From Streptomyces seoulensis (GTDB taxonomy: Bacteria; Actinomycetota; Actinomycetes; Streptomycetales; Streptomycetaceae): DNA of 64,000 nt. The notes below the pieces were generated by a model. That model ran no database searches. It was not told the origin of the DNA and saw only the letters and a program-made list of their open reading frames with translations. Below, one piece after another: positions 25,351 through 34,678 of the stretch; positions within the stretch are counted from its first letter, which is position 1, and every line of letters starts with the position of its first letter. The stretch spans positions 3,261,001 to 3,325,000 of the forward strand of contig NZ_AP025667.1 in the NCBI RefSeq assembly GCF_022846655.1, in the 5' to 3' direction. The translations under genes were made by a program, and so were the position numbers.

Positions 25351-25842
25351 CTACGCCTGCCCGTCCGAGGGATGGGCGATCCGGGTCAGCAGGTCCGACA
25401 GCTTCTCGGACTCACCGGGGCTCAGGCCGGCGACCAGCCGCTCGGCCAGCGGCTCCGCCGCCACGTGGGCCGCGTCGAAGAGTTCGACACCCTGAGGCGT
25501 GATCTCCACGGCGCGCACCCGCCGGTCCCCCGGCACACCCTTGCGGACGGCCAGCCCCCGACGCTCCAGATCATCGACGATCCTCATGATGGCCGCCTTG
25601 TCGGACCCGGTGGCGGCCGCAAGGTCCCGCTGGACCGTGGGTCCACGGTCGACGAGCACGATCAGCACGGCGAAATGACGCAACTCGATGCCGAGCGGCC
25701 GCAGCGACTCCTCCATCACGGCGGCCGCACGCCAGTGCGCCCGGCGCAGCAGCAGGCCGAGGGCGAAAGGCGAGGTGTCCCCGGGGCGGTCAGTGACGCG
25801 CGAGGGAGTGGCGGGAGTGGCGGGAGTGACGTCGGCGGACAT
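25351..25842 (-). CDS. MarR-family regulator, probable controller of the azoreductase/nitroreductase pair
   Basis: The 163-residue protein starts MSADVTPATPATPSRV and has the MarR core: FALGLLLRRAHWRAAAVMEE, the helix-turn-helix TVQRDLAAATGSDKAAIMRI, and the wing KGVPGDRRVRAVEITPQG. One Cys-free ligand pocket gives no hint of the inducer. The frame extends far upstream but those codons look non-native, so ATG at 25842 is used. The gene converges with the azoreductase, and the palindrome at 25871-25883 just before its start repeats the motif found between the nitroreductase and azoreductase, which points to autoregulation and control of that pair. Confidence 0.88.
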   Translation of the reverse strand: MSADVTPATPATPSRVTDRPGDTSPFALGLLLRRAHWRAAAVMEESLRPLGIELRHFAVLIVLVDRGPTVQRDLAAATGSDKAAIMRIVDDLERRGLAVRKGVPGDRRVRAVEITPQGVELFDAAHVAAEPLAERLVAGLSPGESEKLSDLLTRIAHPSDGQA

Positions 25843-25870
25843 GGGGCCAACCCTACGCCGTCCGCTCAAT

Positions 25871-25883
25871 CGATACGGTATCG
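25871..25883. promoter_or_regulatory. operator-like palindrome upstream of MarR gene
   Basis: CGATACGGTATCG is a near-perfect palindrome 29 bases before the MarR start codon. Its halves match those of the inverted repeat at 24445-24460. Confidence 0.65.
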
Positions 25884-26393
25884 CCTGAAACCAAGCGGGG
25901 ATCGGCCACGGCGGCCGCGGGAGCGTCGTCCGCGTGATCCTGGCGTCCGGGCCCGAGGGCGCCGACGGTCGCGGAGTGCATGCCGTCGGCGACCGCCGGA
26001 GCCGGCGTGATCTCGGCGCCGGTGAGTCCGGCCATCTCCAGGCCCGTGCGATGCCCGTGCAAGCGAGCGGCGGCAACCGCCGCCCCGTGGAGCCTGCTGT
26101 TCACATCGAGCGCGGCGGTCGACCCGGTGCGGCTCCGGTCCCGACGCGGCTCCGGTCCCGCCACGGCGCACTGGTCCAAGACCATTTCCCCCACCCGGTT
26201 CGTGCGGCCGCCTCATCGCCCGACGGTCCGGTGCCGGCCGGGGCGCGGCGGTCCGGCCCGTCCAGAGCGGCTGCACGGCTGCTCCGTTACGGCGACATCG
26301 GGCGGCGACCGGCCGACGCGGTGCGGTCCCGTGCGCCGGTCCTCCTGCCACGATCGCGGCGTCTTCCCCGCCCCGCCGCACACCACAGTCCCC
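25884..26393. other. intergenic, no gene recognised
   Basis: Long GC-driven open frames run through this stretch but none gives a recognisable protein or has a ribosome-binding site. It lies between the MarR control region and a PLAT-domain pseudogene. Confidence 0.4.
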
Positions 26394-26984
26394 GTGCCCC
26401 GCCGCTCTTTGCACGCCGTCGCGCCCCTTGCCCCGGCGCTCCTCGTCCTGGCCGCCGCTGCCCCGGCCCATCCCTCCGCACCCCAAGCGGCAGGGCCAAC
26501 CGCGTACGACGTCACCGTGCGGGCCTGCGACTGGAGCGGCTCCGGCACCGACGACAACGTATGGGGACGGCTGCGCGACACCGCCAACCGAACGTCCTGT
26601 TCGAAGTGGCCCTGCACGCCGTGGAACGCCGCAACCAGGGCCTGAGCCTGAACAGTTGGGAGCGGGACCCGCTGGACGCACTGGGCTCGATCCTCACCGA
26701 CGCGGAACTCGCCGCCGCCGGCCCGGAGTACCGGGCGGCCGTGTCCGGCCTGGGCGAGGTGGCGGTACTGCCCAAAGCCGTCACCGACAAGCCGGCGTCC
26801 CAAGGGGTTCACCGTCCAGGACGTGAAGGCGCACCTGCCCGCGATCCGCGCGCAGAACGCCGGGCGGGCGAACGGCGCGGTCGTGGATCTGGGTGCGGTG
26901 AGCGCTGGGGCGCCGATGGACGGCCCCGGGTTCGAGGTCACCGCCACCGCCCCCCAAGCCGAGAAAGCCGCACCTCGCAGCTGA
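26394..26984 (+). pseudogene. secreted PLAT/LH2-domain protein, rearranged and frameshifted
   Basis: From the GTG at 26394 the product has a signal-peptide-like start (RRSLHAVAPLAPALLVLAAA) and then YDVTVRACDWSGSGTDDNVW, the opening of a PLAT/LH2 beta-sandwich. That domain breaks off after about 50 residues. Near 26592 another frame takes over with NVLFEVALHAVERRNQG and continues to about 26800, where a further shift gives GFTVQDVKAHLPAIRAQN and the TGA at 26982. The middle and end pieces look like one unrecognised protein. At least two breaks make the gene non-functional. Confidence 0.6.
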
Positions 26985-27059
26985 CAGGACTCTCGGCAAG
27001 TCCCGTCGTCGCACGTCAGGAGCACTCTCCGCGTAAGGGGCGGGACTTGGCGGCGGTGC

Positions 27060-27740
27060 TCAGAGCGTCCCGGGTGTCACGAGACCCGACTCGTACGCCA
27101 CTATCACCAGCTGCGCCCGGTCACGTGCCCCCAACTTGCCCATGATCCGGCTGACATGGGTCTTCGCGGTGAGCGGGCTGAGCCCCAGCGCTTCGGCGAT
27201 CTCGGTGTTGTTGAACCCGCGCGCGACCAGGGTGAGCACCTGCCGCTCCCGCTCGGACAGCCCGTCCGGCCCGCCCACGGCTGACATCGCCGTGTCGGGT
27301 GCGCGCAGGAAACGGGCGATGAGCCGTGAGGTGGGTCCCGGCGAGAGCAGGGAGTCGCCGGTGGCCACGGTCCGGATGGCGTCGAGGAGTTCGGCCGGCC
27401 GGATGTCCTTCACCAGGAAGCCGGACGCCCCGGCCCGCAGCGCGTCGACGATGTGCTCGTCGGTGTCGTACGTCGTCAGGACGAGCACCTTCACGCCCGC
27501 CAGGTCCTCGTCGGCGGCGATGAGCCGGGTCGCCTCGATGCCGTCCAGGTCGGGCATGCGGATGTCCATCACGACAAGGTCGGCCCTCGCGGAACGGGCG
27601 AGGTCCACGGCCTGCCGCCCGGTGCCCGCTTCGGCGACGACCTCCATGTCCCCGGCGGACGCGACGAGCATCGCGAACGAGGCCCGTACGAGGGTCTGGT
27701 CGTCGGCGAGCAGTACGCGGATCGGCATCGGGGCCGTCAC
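27060..27740 (-). CDS. NarL/LuxR-type response regulator
   Basis: The 226-residue protein has a receiver domain with LLADDQTLVR, phospho-acceptor Asp in LVVMDIRMPDLDG, Thr in LVLTTYDTDEH and Lys in GFLVKDIRP, then a LuxR-type DNA-binding domain (LSEREREVLTLVARGF-like segment and AKTHVSRIMGKLGARDR). It acts as a transcription activator or repressor after phosphorylation. Its GTG start overlaps the stop of the kinase gene as GTGA, so the two are translationally coupled. They follow an MMPL exporter gene on the same strand, suggesting that the pair senses an envelope stress or compound and controls the exporter. Confidence 0.95.
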   Translation of the reverse strand: MTAPMPIRVLLADDQTLVRASFAMLVASAGDMEVVAEAGTGRQAVDLARSARADLVVMDIRMPDLDGIEATRLIAADEDLAGVKVLVLTTYDTDEHIVDALRAGASGFLVKDIRPAELLDAIRTVATGDSLLSPGPTSRLIARFLRAPDTAMSAVGGPDGLSERERQVLTLVARGFNNTEIAEALGLSPLTAKTHVSRIMGKLGARDRAQLVIVAYESGLVTPGTL

Positions 27741-29263
27741 GAGGGTTCCTCCCGGGGCAGCGGCAGTACGGCGGTCACTTCGAAGCCCGCGGTGGGGCCC
27801 GGACCGGCGTCCAGTGTGCCGCCCACGCTACGGGCCCGCTCACGCATCCCGACGAGCCCGAACCCCGGCCCGCTACCGGCGGCTCCCTGTCCGTGCCCCA
27901 CCCCGACGCTCACCGCGCCGCTCACCCCGTGGCCCGGCCCCCGGCCCGTCCCCTGGCTCGTCCCGTGGCCCGTCCCCTGGCTCGTCCCCTGGCTCGTCCC
28001 GTCGTCGGTGACGGTCACCCGCAGGATCCCCTCCGCCGCTCGCAGTCCCACCCGGACGGTCAGGTCCTCGCGGCCCCCGTGACGTACGGCGTTGGTGAGC
28101 GCCTCCTGCACGATCCGGTAGGCGGCGGCGCCCACCGAGGGTGGCACGCCGTCCGCATGCACGGACAGTTCGACCTCGGCCCCCGCCTCCCTGGCCGCCT
28201 CCACGAGCGCGCCGAGCCCGTCGAGTCCGGGCAGCGGCCCGCGCCCGTCCGCAAAACCGAGCCCGGAACCGGAACTCGATCCGGAACCGGAACTCGATCC
28301 AGAGCCGGGACTCGATCCAGAGCCGGGACTCGGTCCGGAGCCGGGTCCGGCCACCCGCTGCCGTTCCCGTTGCCCTGCGGCACCCGCGCTCGTCTCGTTC
28401 GCCCGCAGCACCTCCAGCGTCGTACGCAACTCGCCCCGGGCCGTCCGGCAGGTCTCCGCGATGTCGTCGAGCACCTGGGCGACCGCCTGGTGGTCGAGCC
28501 GGCCCGGATCCGCGGTCAGGACATGGGCCGCCACGGACGTCCGCACACCGATCAGGGTGATGCTGTGCGCGAGCAGGTCGTGCAGGTCACGGGCGATCCG
28601 CAGCCGCTCCTCCACGACCCGGCGCCGCGCCTCCTCCTCGCGGGTCCGCTCGGCCCGCTCGGCCCGCTCGACGATGGAGGCGACGTACCGGCGGTAGAAG
28701 CGGGCATCGACGCCGAAGAACAGGACCGCGATGATCCAGCCGGAGATCCGCAGGAGCTCGAGTGCCCCGTCCGGGTTGGTGAAACTGTTGATGATCAGCG
28801 TCGGGCCGAGGACGACGACAGCGGTGAGCAGCGAGCGGCGTACCGTGCCGGTCGCCGCGACCGTGTAGAGCGCCAGGAGGGTCGCGGGGATCGGTACGGC
28901 ATGGTCGTAGTCCAGGGCGTGGTACGGGGTGACGCAGGCCGCCACCGCGAGCAGCACCAGCAGCGGACGGCTGCGCCGCCACACGAGCGACACATGGGCG
29001 CCGGCCAGCAGGGCCCAGCCGGGCGCCCCGGGCGGGAGTCCGTCGTCGACGAGCAACGCCAGGACGACGGCCAGCACGGTGACACCGACGGCGAGGAACG
29101 CGTCGTTGCGGGTGCGGTGCGGCGCGGTGAGCGGGTCCCGGTTCACGGCCGCCATGACGCGCTCGACCCGGCGGGGCCGCGCCTCCCCCCGTACAGCGGT
29201 GGTTCTCAGATCCCCTGCGGCTGAGGCCGCTCCCCGGTCTTGCACGACTCCATCTTCCGTCAC
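27737..29263 (-). CDS. sensor histidine kinase with two low-complexity insertions
   Basis: The 508-residue protein has a cytoplasmic N-terminus, about five membrane helices (roughly residues 50-175), a coiled region ERAERAERTREEEARRR, the phosphoacceptor His in RIARDLHDLLAHSITL, and an HATPase domain with N box AAYRIVQEALTNAVRH and G box GFGLVGMRERARSVGG. Two repeats are unusual: Ser/Gly/Pro hexapeptides before the ATPase domain (encoded at 28263-28345) and GTSQ/GTGH tetrapeptides within it, between DDGT and the G box (27945-28003). Both keep the frame. It is coupled to the regulator gene downstream and follows the MMPL gene by 63 bp. Confidence 0.93.
   Translation of the reverse strand: MTEDGVVQDRGAASAAGDLRTTAVRGEARPRRVERVMAAVNRDPLTAPHRTRNDAFLAVGVTVLAVVLALLVDDGLPPGAPGWALLAGAHVSLVWRRSRPLLVLLAVAACVTPYHALDYDHAVPIPATLLALYTVAATGTVRRSLLTAVVVLGPTLIINSFTNPDGALELLRISGWIIAVLFFGVDARFYRRYVASIVERAERAERTREEEARRRVVEERLRIARDLHDLLAHSITLIGVRTSVAAHVLTADPGRLDHQAVAQVLDDIAETCRTARGELRTTLEVLRANETSAGAAGQRERQRVAGPGSGPSPGSGSSPGSGSSSGSGSSSGSGLGFADGRGPLPGLDGLGALVEAAREAGAEVELSVHADGVPPSVGAAAYRIVQEALTNAVRHGGREDLTVRVGLRAAEGILRVTVTDDGTSQGTSQGTGHGTSQGTGRGPGHGVSGAVSVGVGHGQGAAGSGPGFGLVGMRERARSVGGTLDAGPGPTAGFEVTAVLPLPREEPS
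27945..28003 (-). repeat. 12-bp tandem repeat inside the kinase ATP lid
   Basis: About five imperfect copies of a CCCTGGCTCGTC-like unit encode GTSQ/GTGH/GTGR on the minus strand. They sit between the G1-type DDG motif and the G2-type GLVGMRERA motif, where the flexible ATP lid lies. Confidence 0.8.
28263..28345 (-). repeat. 18-bp tandem repeat in the kinase linker
   Basis: Between four and five copies of an 18-bp unit containing GGAACTCGATCC encode the hexapeptide SGSGSS or SGSSPG. It lies in the linker between the dimerisation helices and the ATPase domain. Confidence 0.8.
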
Positions 29264-29265
29264 AG

Positions 29266-29300
29266 GGGCGCCCCTCCGGCAGAAACCGGGAGAGGCGCCC
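29266..29300 (-). terminator. intercistronic hairpin between MMPL and kinase genes
   Basis: GGGCGCC and GGCGCCC ends with CCTCCGG/CCGGGAG inner pairing form a strong hairpin in the 63-bp gap. It could terminate or attenuate transcription from the exporter gene before the kinase, or stabilise the upstream message. Confidence 0.55.
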
Positions 29301-29326
29301 GGCCGGCTGTAGCCAAGCCCGGCAGG

Positions 29327-31441
29327 TCAGGGTGCGCCGACCTGTTCCGACTGCCACGGCGGCTCGGTCGGTTCGGACGGCCCGGCGCCGGGCGCCGGTT
29401 CGCGCGAGAGGCGGCCCGGCCACCACATCGTCCGGCGCAGGGCGACGCTGGCACTGGTCACCAGATACGTCCGTACGAGGAAGGTGTCGAGGAGGACACC
29501 GACGGCGATCACGAAGCCGAGTTCGACGAGTTGCACCAGCCCCATGTTCATCAGCACGGCGAAGGTCGCGGCGAGGACCAGGCCCGCCGAGGCGATGACG
29601 GCGCCGGTGCTCCGCAGGGCGGTGAGCGCGGCGGCGGCCGGTTCCGCGCCGGCCAGGGATTCCTCCCGCATCCGGTGCATGAGGAAGATGCCGTAGTCGA
29701 CACCGAGGGCGACGAGGAACACGAAGGACAGCAGCCCGAGTCCCGGATCGGTTCCCTCGATACCGAGGACCGGCCCGAAGACCAGCCCGCCGATCCCGAG
29801 GGCCGCGCCCCAGACAGCGACCACGGCGGCCACCAGGATGAGCGACGCCACGAGACTGCGCAGCAGGACGAACAGGATGAGCAGCACCGAGACGAGGACC
29901 AGGGGGACGACGATCTTCGTGTCCCGGCCGTTGGTGTCCTCCAGGTCGATCTGCTGGGCGCTGTCCCCGCCGACGTAGGAGCCCTTCAGCCTGCCGCGCA
30001 GAGACGTGATGGTCGCGGTCTCTCCCGCCGACTGGGGTGCGTCCTTCGCGATGACGGAGATCTCGGCCCAGCCGCCTCCGGTACGGCCCATCTCGGCGCT
30101 CTCGACCCCCCGGGTGTCCCGGATCGCCGCCAGGGTCGAGTCGGCGCGGCCGGCCGGGGTGATCACGTCGATGGGCTGGGTGCCGCGCTCGGGGTAGGCC
30201 CGGGCGAGGGTCTCCATGGCGGTGACGGCCTCCGGCTTGGAGACGAAGGAGTCCTCCTGCTTGAGCGGCCCCGGCAGGTTGAGCGCGCCGAGGGCGAGTG
30301 CGCCGAGCAGGACCACTCCGGTCGCGAGCACGGTCAGCGGCCTGCGTCCGGAAAAATCACCCATCGCACCGAAGAGACTCCGCCGCCGTCCGGGTTCGCT
30401 GCCGTACACCGGTACGAGCGGCCAGAAGACCCGCCGCCCGACGAGTACGAGGACGGCGGGAAGCAGCGTCAGCATCGCGATCAGCGCGCACAGCACACCG
30501 ACCGTGCCGAGCGGGCCCATGCCGCGACTGCTGTTGAGATCGGCGGCCAGCAGGCACAGCAGACCGGCGGCGACCGTACCGGAAGAAGCGAGCACGGCGG
30601 GCCCGCAGCCGCGCAGAGCGGCGGCCATGGCCTCGTACGGGCGCTCCACACGCCGCAGTTCCTCCCGGTAACGGGAGACGAGGAGCAGTGCGTAGTCGGT
30701 ACCCGCACCGAACACGAGGATCGTCATCACCCCGGAACTCTGGCCCGTGACAGTGGTACCGAAAGCCTGGTTGAGCCCGTACGCGACACCCATCGACATG
30801 TAGTCGGCGATACCGGCGACGACGAGCGGCACCAGCCACAGCACCGGACTGCGGTAGATCAGGATCAGCAGGACGGCGACGACAGCGACGGTGGTGTAGA
30901 GCAGCGGCCCGCCCAGTGAGTCGTAGACCTTCCCGGCATCGGTACCGAGCGCCGCGGTACCGCCCACCTCGACACTCAGCCCGCCCTGGCCGCGGGCGAT
31001 GCCCCGGACATCCTCCACGAGCGCGTCCCGCAGCTTCTCGTCACTCCCGGGCTCGTTACTGACCAAGGGATACATGAGAGTCGTACCGTCATCGGACGCA
31101 ATCCCCTCAGGCACCCCGCCGACCAGCTCATGCGCTTCGCCGATCTCCCCGACCTGCCCGGCCGCCACCCGCCGGTCCCCGGAACTCAGCCCGCCGCCCC
31201 GGTGATACACGATCACCATCTCGGTACTCTCACCCCCGGGCAACGCGTCCTGTATCCGGGCCACCTGAGTCGAATCGGCACTGGAAGGCAGATAATCGAT
31301 GGCCCGGTCATGCTGCACACCGGCGAGCTTCGCCGCGAACGGACCGACCAGCACAAGCACAGCCACCCACAGCCCGAGCAACACCCAAGGCACAGCCCGC
31401 CTCCGCCCCACACCCCTCGTCGTTGTCTTCCCGACCGTCAT
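29327..31441 (-). CDS. MMPL-family RND transporter
   Basis: The 704-residue protein has the MMPL layout: one N-terminal helix, a periplasmic-type loop, five helices, a second loop and five more helices. Family motifs include VMTILVFGAGTDYALLLVSR in the first half and FLVALGVDYGIFLMHRM in the second, with the Asp-Tyr pairs used for proton relay. It should export lipids, antibiotics or other hydrophobic compounds. The start MTVGKTTTRG is chosen because GAGGGAG lies nine bases upstream. It heads a probable operon with the kinase and response regulator, which may adjust its expression. Substrate unknown. Confidence 0.93.
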   Translation of the reverse strand: MTVGKTTTRGVGRRRAVPWVLLGLWVAVLVLVGPFAAKLAGVQHDRAIDYLPSSADSTQVARIQDALPGGESTEMVIVYHRGGGLSSGDRRVAAGQVGEIGEAHELVGGVPEGIASDDGTTLMYPLVSNEPGSDEKLRDALVEDVRGIARGQGGLSVEVGGTAALGTDAGKVYDSLGGPLLYTTVAVVAVLLILIYRSPVLWLVPLVVAGIADYMSMGVAYGLNQAFGTTVTGQSSGVMTILVFGAGTDYALLLVSRYREELRRVERPYEAMAAALRGCGPAVLASSGTVAAGLLCLLAADLNSSRGMGPLGTVGVLCALIAMLTLLPAVLVLVGRRVFWPLVPVYGSEPGRRRSLFGAMGDFSGRRPLTVLATGVVLLGALALGALNLPGPLKQEDSFVSKPEAVTAMETLARAYPERGTQPIDVITPAGRADSTLAAIRDTRGVESAEMGRTGGGWAEISVIAKDAPQSAGETATITSLRGRLKGSYVGGDSAQQIDLEDTNGRDTKIVVPLVLVSVLLILFVLLRSLVASLILVAAVVAVWGAALGIGGLVFGPVLGIEGTDPGLGLLSFVFLVALGVDYGIFLMHRMREESLAGAEPAAAALTALRSTGAVIASAGLVLAATFAVLMNMGLVQLVELGFVIAVGVLLDTFLVRTYLVTSASVALRRTMWWPGRLSREPAPGAGPSEPTEPPWQSEQVGAP

Positions 31442-32105
31442 GAACTGAACTCCCTCGCTACGCCGACAACCGTTCCAGCTGTCAGCCTTCCGGCACGGGA
31501 AGCGGTATACGTCGCACGAGAGGGGGAGCCCACAGGTACTGCCAGAGGTGACCCGGAGCACGGATTACTCCCCCAGGAGTAAGAGCGGGCCGCAGGTACG
31601 TGTACGCCCACGAGTACGTGCGCGCCCACGGGGGGGTGTGAGCGCCCGCGGGGGTGTTCGCCCACGGGGGGGGTGTCCGCCCACAGGTACGTGAGCGCCC
31701 ACGGGGTGGTGTCCGCCCACAGGTACGTGAGCGCCCACGGATGGGCGGGCGCTGGCCGCGCCATTACCCGCGCCGGTCCGGCGCGTGCTCGCCACCGTGG
31801 TGTACCCGCGCCGCCACAACAGCCCCGCAAGAAACAGGGCCCGGCCTCGGAACATCCATCAGCACCACCCATACCTACATCACCGCCGCCACCGGCCCGC
31901 TCACCGGACCACACCCCCGGGCCTGCCGAAAACCCCACACAACCACGATCGGCAGGCGGTGACCGGACCACTCATCAACGTCTCCGACAACACCCCTCGA
32001 CACCGAGACACCGTCATACCGGGCCCGGAAGCCAGCGCCCCTCGTACAGGACCGCGAAGAACATGACGGGGACGGGGCTGGGGGGGCACTGTGGCTGTCA
32101 GCCCG
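31442..32105. other. intergenic with GC-rich tandem repeats
   Basis: No gene is convincing. The stretch near 31575-31745 is made of repeated units; open frames across it on both strands are low-complexity. The promoter of the MMPL operon should lie close to 31450-31560. Confidence 0.5.
31575..31745. repeat. 36-bp-period tandem repeat cluster
   Basis: Two exact 31-bp copies (31674-31704 and 31710-31740) share the core CGCCCACAGGTACGTGAGCG at a 36-bp period. Shorter degenerate copies with ACGTG and CGCCCACGGGG continue to about 31575. The cluster lies between the MMPL operon and the 3' end of the MOSC gene. Confidence 0.75.
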
Positions 32106-33870
32106 TCAAAGATCGAGGACCGTCTCTGTGGTCGGTGCACTGCAGCAGACGAGGACAGTGCCGGCTTCGGGCAGTTCGAGGGGTGGGGTGGTGTAGGTGA
32201 TGTCACCCGCCACGAGCCGGGTGACGCAGGTGTGGCAGACGCCGGTGCGGCAGGACCAGCGGGTGGGGATGTCGCAGGCCTCGGCAAGATCGAGGAGGGA
32301 AGCGTGTGCGGATGACCATGGGGTGGTGACGCCGCTGCGCGCGAAGGTGATAAGGGGGCCGGTGCCCCTCGGGCCGGCCGGCTGGTGCGGTCGGACGGCG
32401 GCTGTGGGCGTGATGCCAGGGTTGATGGCCGGGAGGGCGCTGAATTGTTCCCTGTGGATCTTCTCGGGGCTCAGGCCGCGATCGCGCAGCACGTCGGCGA
32501 CATCCTCCATGAAGGCGGGTGGTCCGCAGAGGTAGGCGTCCGCGTCGGCGGGGATACCCAGGGCCGCCAGCGATGAGGCAGTCGGGCGGCCCCGGACGAC
32601 GTAAGGCATTTCGGGGGGGCGGGACCTTTGAGGTGTAGTAGATGTGCTCGTGAGCTGTGGGGAGTTGCTCCAGGAGCGCGTGGGCCTCGTCCGCGAAGAC
32701 GTGGTGGGCGCGGTCGTGTGCGGTGTGGATCCACCAGACAGGACGCGGATCTCCCTTGGCGGCCAGGTGGTACAGCATCGCGAGCACCGGAGTAGCACCG
32801 ATCCCCGCGGAGACGAGAGCGATCGGGCGGGTCCCTTCCTCGAGCACGAACGTCCCGCGAGGACTGGCCACGCCCAACAAGTCCCCAGGACGAAGCCTGC
32901 GGTGGATGTAACCGCTGACTTTCCCGTGCGGCTCGTGCTTGACACTGATGCGGTAGGCGCCGTCCGCAGGAGTCGACGACAGCGAGTAGCTGCGCACCGC
33001 GGGGGCAGCCTCGTCGACAGGCAGGCGGAGGGAAAGGTACTGACCCGGGACGGCCACGGGAAGAGGGGTGCCGTCGGTGGTCCGGAGGTAGACCGAGGAG
33101 ACCTCGGGGGTTTCGCGGACGATACGGGCGACGCGCATCGTTTTGAACCCGGGCCAGCCCGGCGCCTGTCCGGGCTGCTGGCTGGCGCGCTGGCCGGACC
33201 CTCCCGGTTCCAGTTCGGGTTCGGGCTGTCGGGCGGTGGCGAGTTCGCGGAAGGACTGCTGCCATCCGGGGCTGAGGGCGGGGATGCCCAGCGCTTTGCG
33301 CAGCTTCGCAGGATCGCGGTCGGGCAGGTAGAGCAGTGCGTCGGTGTCGGCGACGCTGACTTCTTCCGGGCCTCTGCGGGTGAGGGTGATCTCGTCGCCG
33401 GCCTGGACACGCCCTTCCGTCAGGACGCGCAGGTAGAAGCCGGGGCGGTGGTGGGCGACCAGCAGGGACGCCATGGCGGGCTCGCCCAGGCGCATGCCCA
33501 CGCGGTAGCAGGTGACGCGGGGCTGGGTGACCTCGAATTCGGCTTCGCCGATACGGTAGCGATCACCGATGCACACGTCGTCGTCGGACAGTCCGTCGAC
33601 GGTGAAGTTCTCCCCGAACATCCCGAAGGCCAGATCGTCGCGACCGAGCTGCGTCCGCCAGTACTGGTAGGACTGCTGCTGGTAGACGAGGACGGCACGG
33701 ACCTCGCCGCCGTGCCCGGCCAGATCACCTTGACCGTCCCCCTCGACATTGAGCCGCCGGACCATGCGGGGGCCGCGGACGGGGGTCTTCCAGGCTCCCG
33801 TGTGGACGGTCCTTCCCTGCCAGGAAACATCCTCGGGCATGCCTACATTGACGGACAGCAGCGTCGCCAT
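32106..33870 (-). pseudogene. MOSC domain - flavin reductase - 2Fe-2S ferredoxin fusion, split by a frameshift
   Basis: The first frame, from ATG at 33870, encodes a MOSC domain (MATLLSVNVGMPEDVSWQGR, PRVTCYRVGMRL with the likely Mo-ligand Cys) and then a ferredoxin-reductase module with RSYSLSS for FAD and VSAGIGATPVLAML for NAD(P)H. At a run of seven G/C bases, 32613-32619, the frame is lost. The next frame continues as EMPYVVRGRPT, CGPPAFMEDVADVL, and a plant-type ferredoxin with CRTGVCHTC and a final Cys near CCSAP. Removing one base restores a protein of about 588 residues, a self-contained electron-transfer enzyme. It may be a true pseudogene, a phase-variable gene or a sequence error. 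Confidence 0.85.
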
Positions 33871-34678
33871 TGCGGACCTCCTGCGAGACGGCCGGCCGGA
33901 GCAGCCCCCTCTGGTGCTGTGATCTGTACCTCGAGACCGATCCTAGGTCTGGGCCGGTACACCCGCGATTCCGTGATCATGAGTCTCCCAGCGCCCTTCA
34001 CCGAGATCCTTCGAGACGATGGAACCAGCGAGCACGACCACGGTCCATCCGCTACTCCGGCCGCATGATCCGTCCCGGGCATACGCCCACCCCGTTCGAC
34101 GGCTGCTCGGCAGCACGAGTCGCTGAGAAAAACACAGGCGTGGAGGCGGTGGCCGCTCTCGGTGAGGCCCCGGAGACGGCGGGGTCCAGTGGTAGGTGGA
34201 GCGGGCGGCGGACTCGGTCACACGGGCGGCAGTCGTGGTCACACGGGCGGCGATCGTGGTCACACGGGCGGAGACATGTTCATCGCCTCCGGGACGGCGT
34301 GGCGCCACAGCCGGCACAAGGGCCGCAAGGAGACACCAAGCCTTGTTCATCGCCTCAAGGGCGGCGTGCCGTCACGGCCGGTCCAGGGGCCGGATGGAGA
34401 TGCCGAGTGCGACGGCGACGTCGCGGAGGAACTCCCAGCAGGGGCAGGACCTGCCTCTGGTACCGGAGGCGGCACTCCTGGTGCCGGAAGCGGCTCTCCT
34501 GACGCGCAGGACGTAACGAAAGAACCCATACCCCCTCAACTCACCCTCCACAAAGATAGATTGACCCCACCGACAAAGCGGGAGCCGCACGCGCGGGCAT
34601 AGAGGGCGGGATGTTCATGGGGGGGGTGACGGGGGTATCTCGGACCGTGAGTTCGAGGTCCTCAAGACGGACTACGAG
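33871..34678. other. intergenic with short tandem repeats
   Basis: No gene is recognised on either strand. A 21-bp repeat lies at 34217-34275, and GGAGGCGGCACTCCTGGTGC-like half-repeats occur near 34460-34500. The last 60 bases may contain the true 5' end of the membrane-protein gene at 34679. Confidence 0.45.
34217..34275. repeat. 21-bp tandem repeat, three copies
   Basis: Three near-identical units with the core GTCACACGGGCGG and a variable CAGTCGTG/CGATCGTG tail follow one another. No gene spans them convincingly. Confidence 0.7.

Noticed and set aside
29240..30919. Long plus-strand open frame opposite the MMPL gene
   Set aside because: Charged low-complexity translation with no domain; the MMPL protein on the other strand has clear helices and motifs.
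31438..31971. Minus-strand open frame over the tandem repeats
   Set aside because: The repetitive Trp/Ala/Leu-rich product is simply the repeat translated; no ribosome-binding site or homologous family is apparent.
32644..34068. Plus-strand open frame opposite the MOSC fusion gene
   Set aside because: No domain and codon pattern of a shadow frame.
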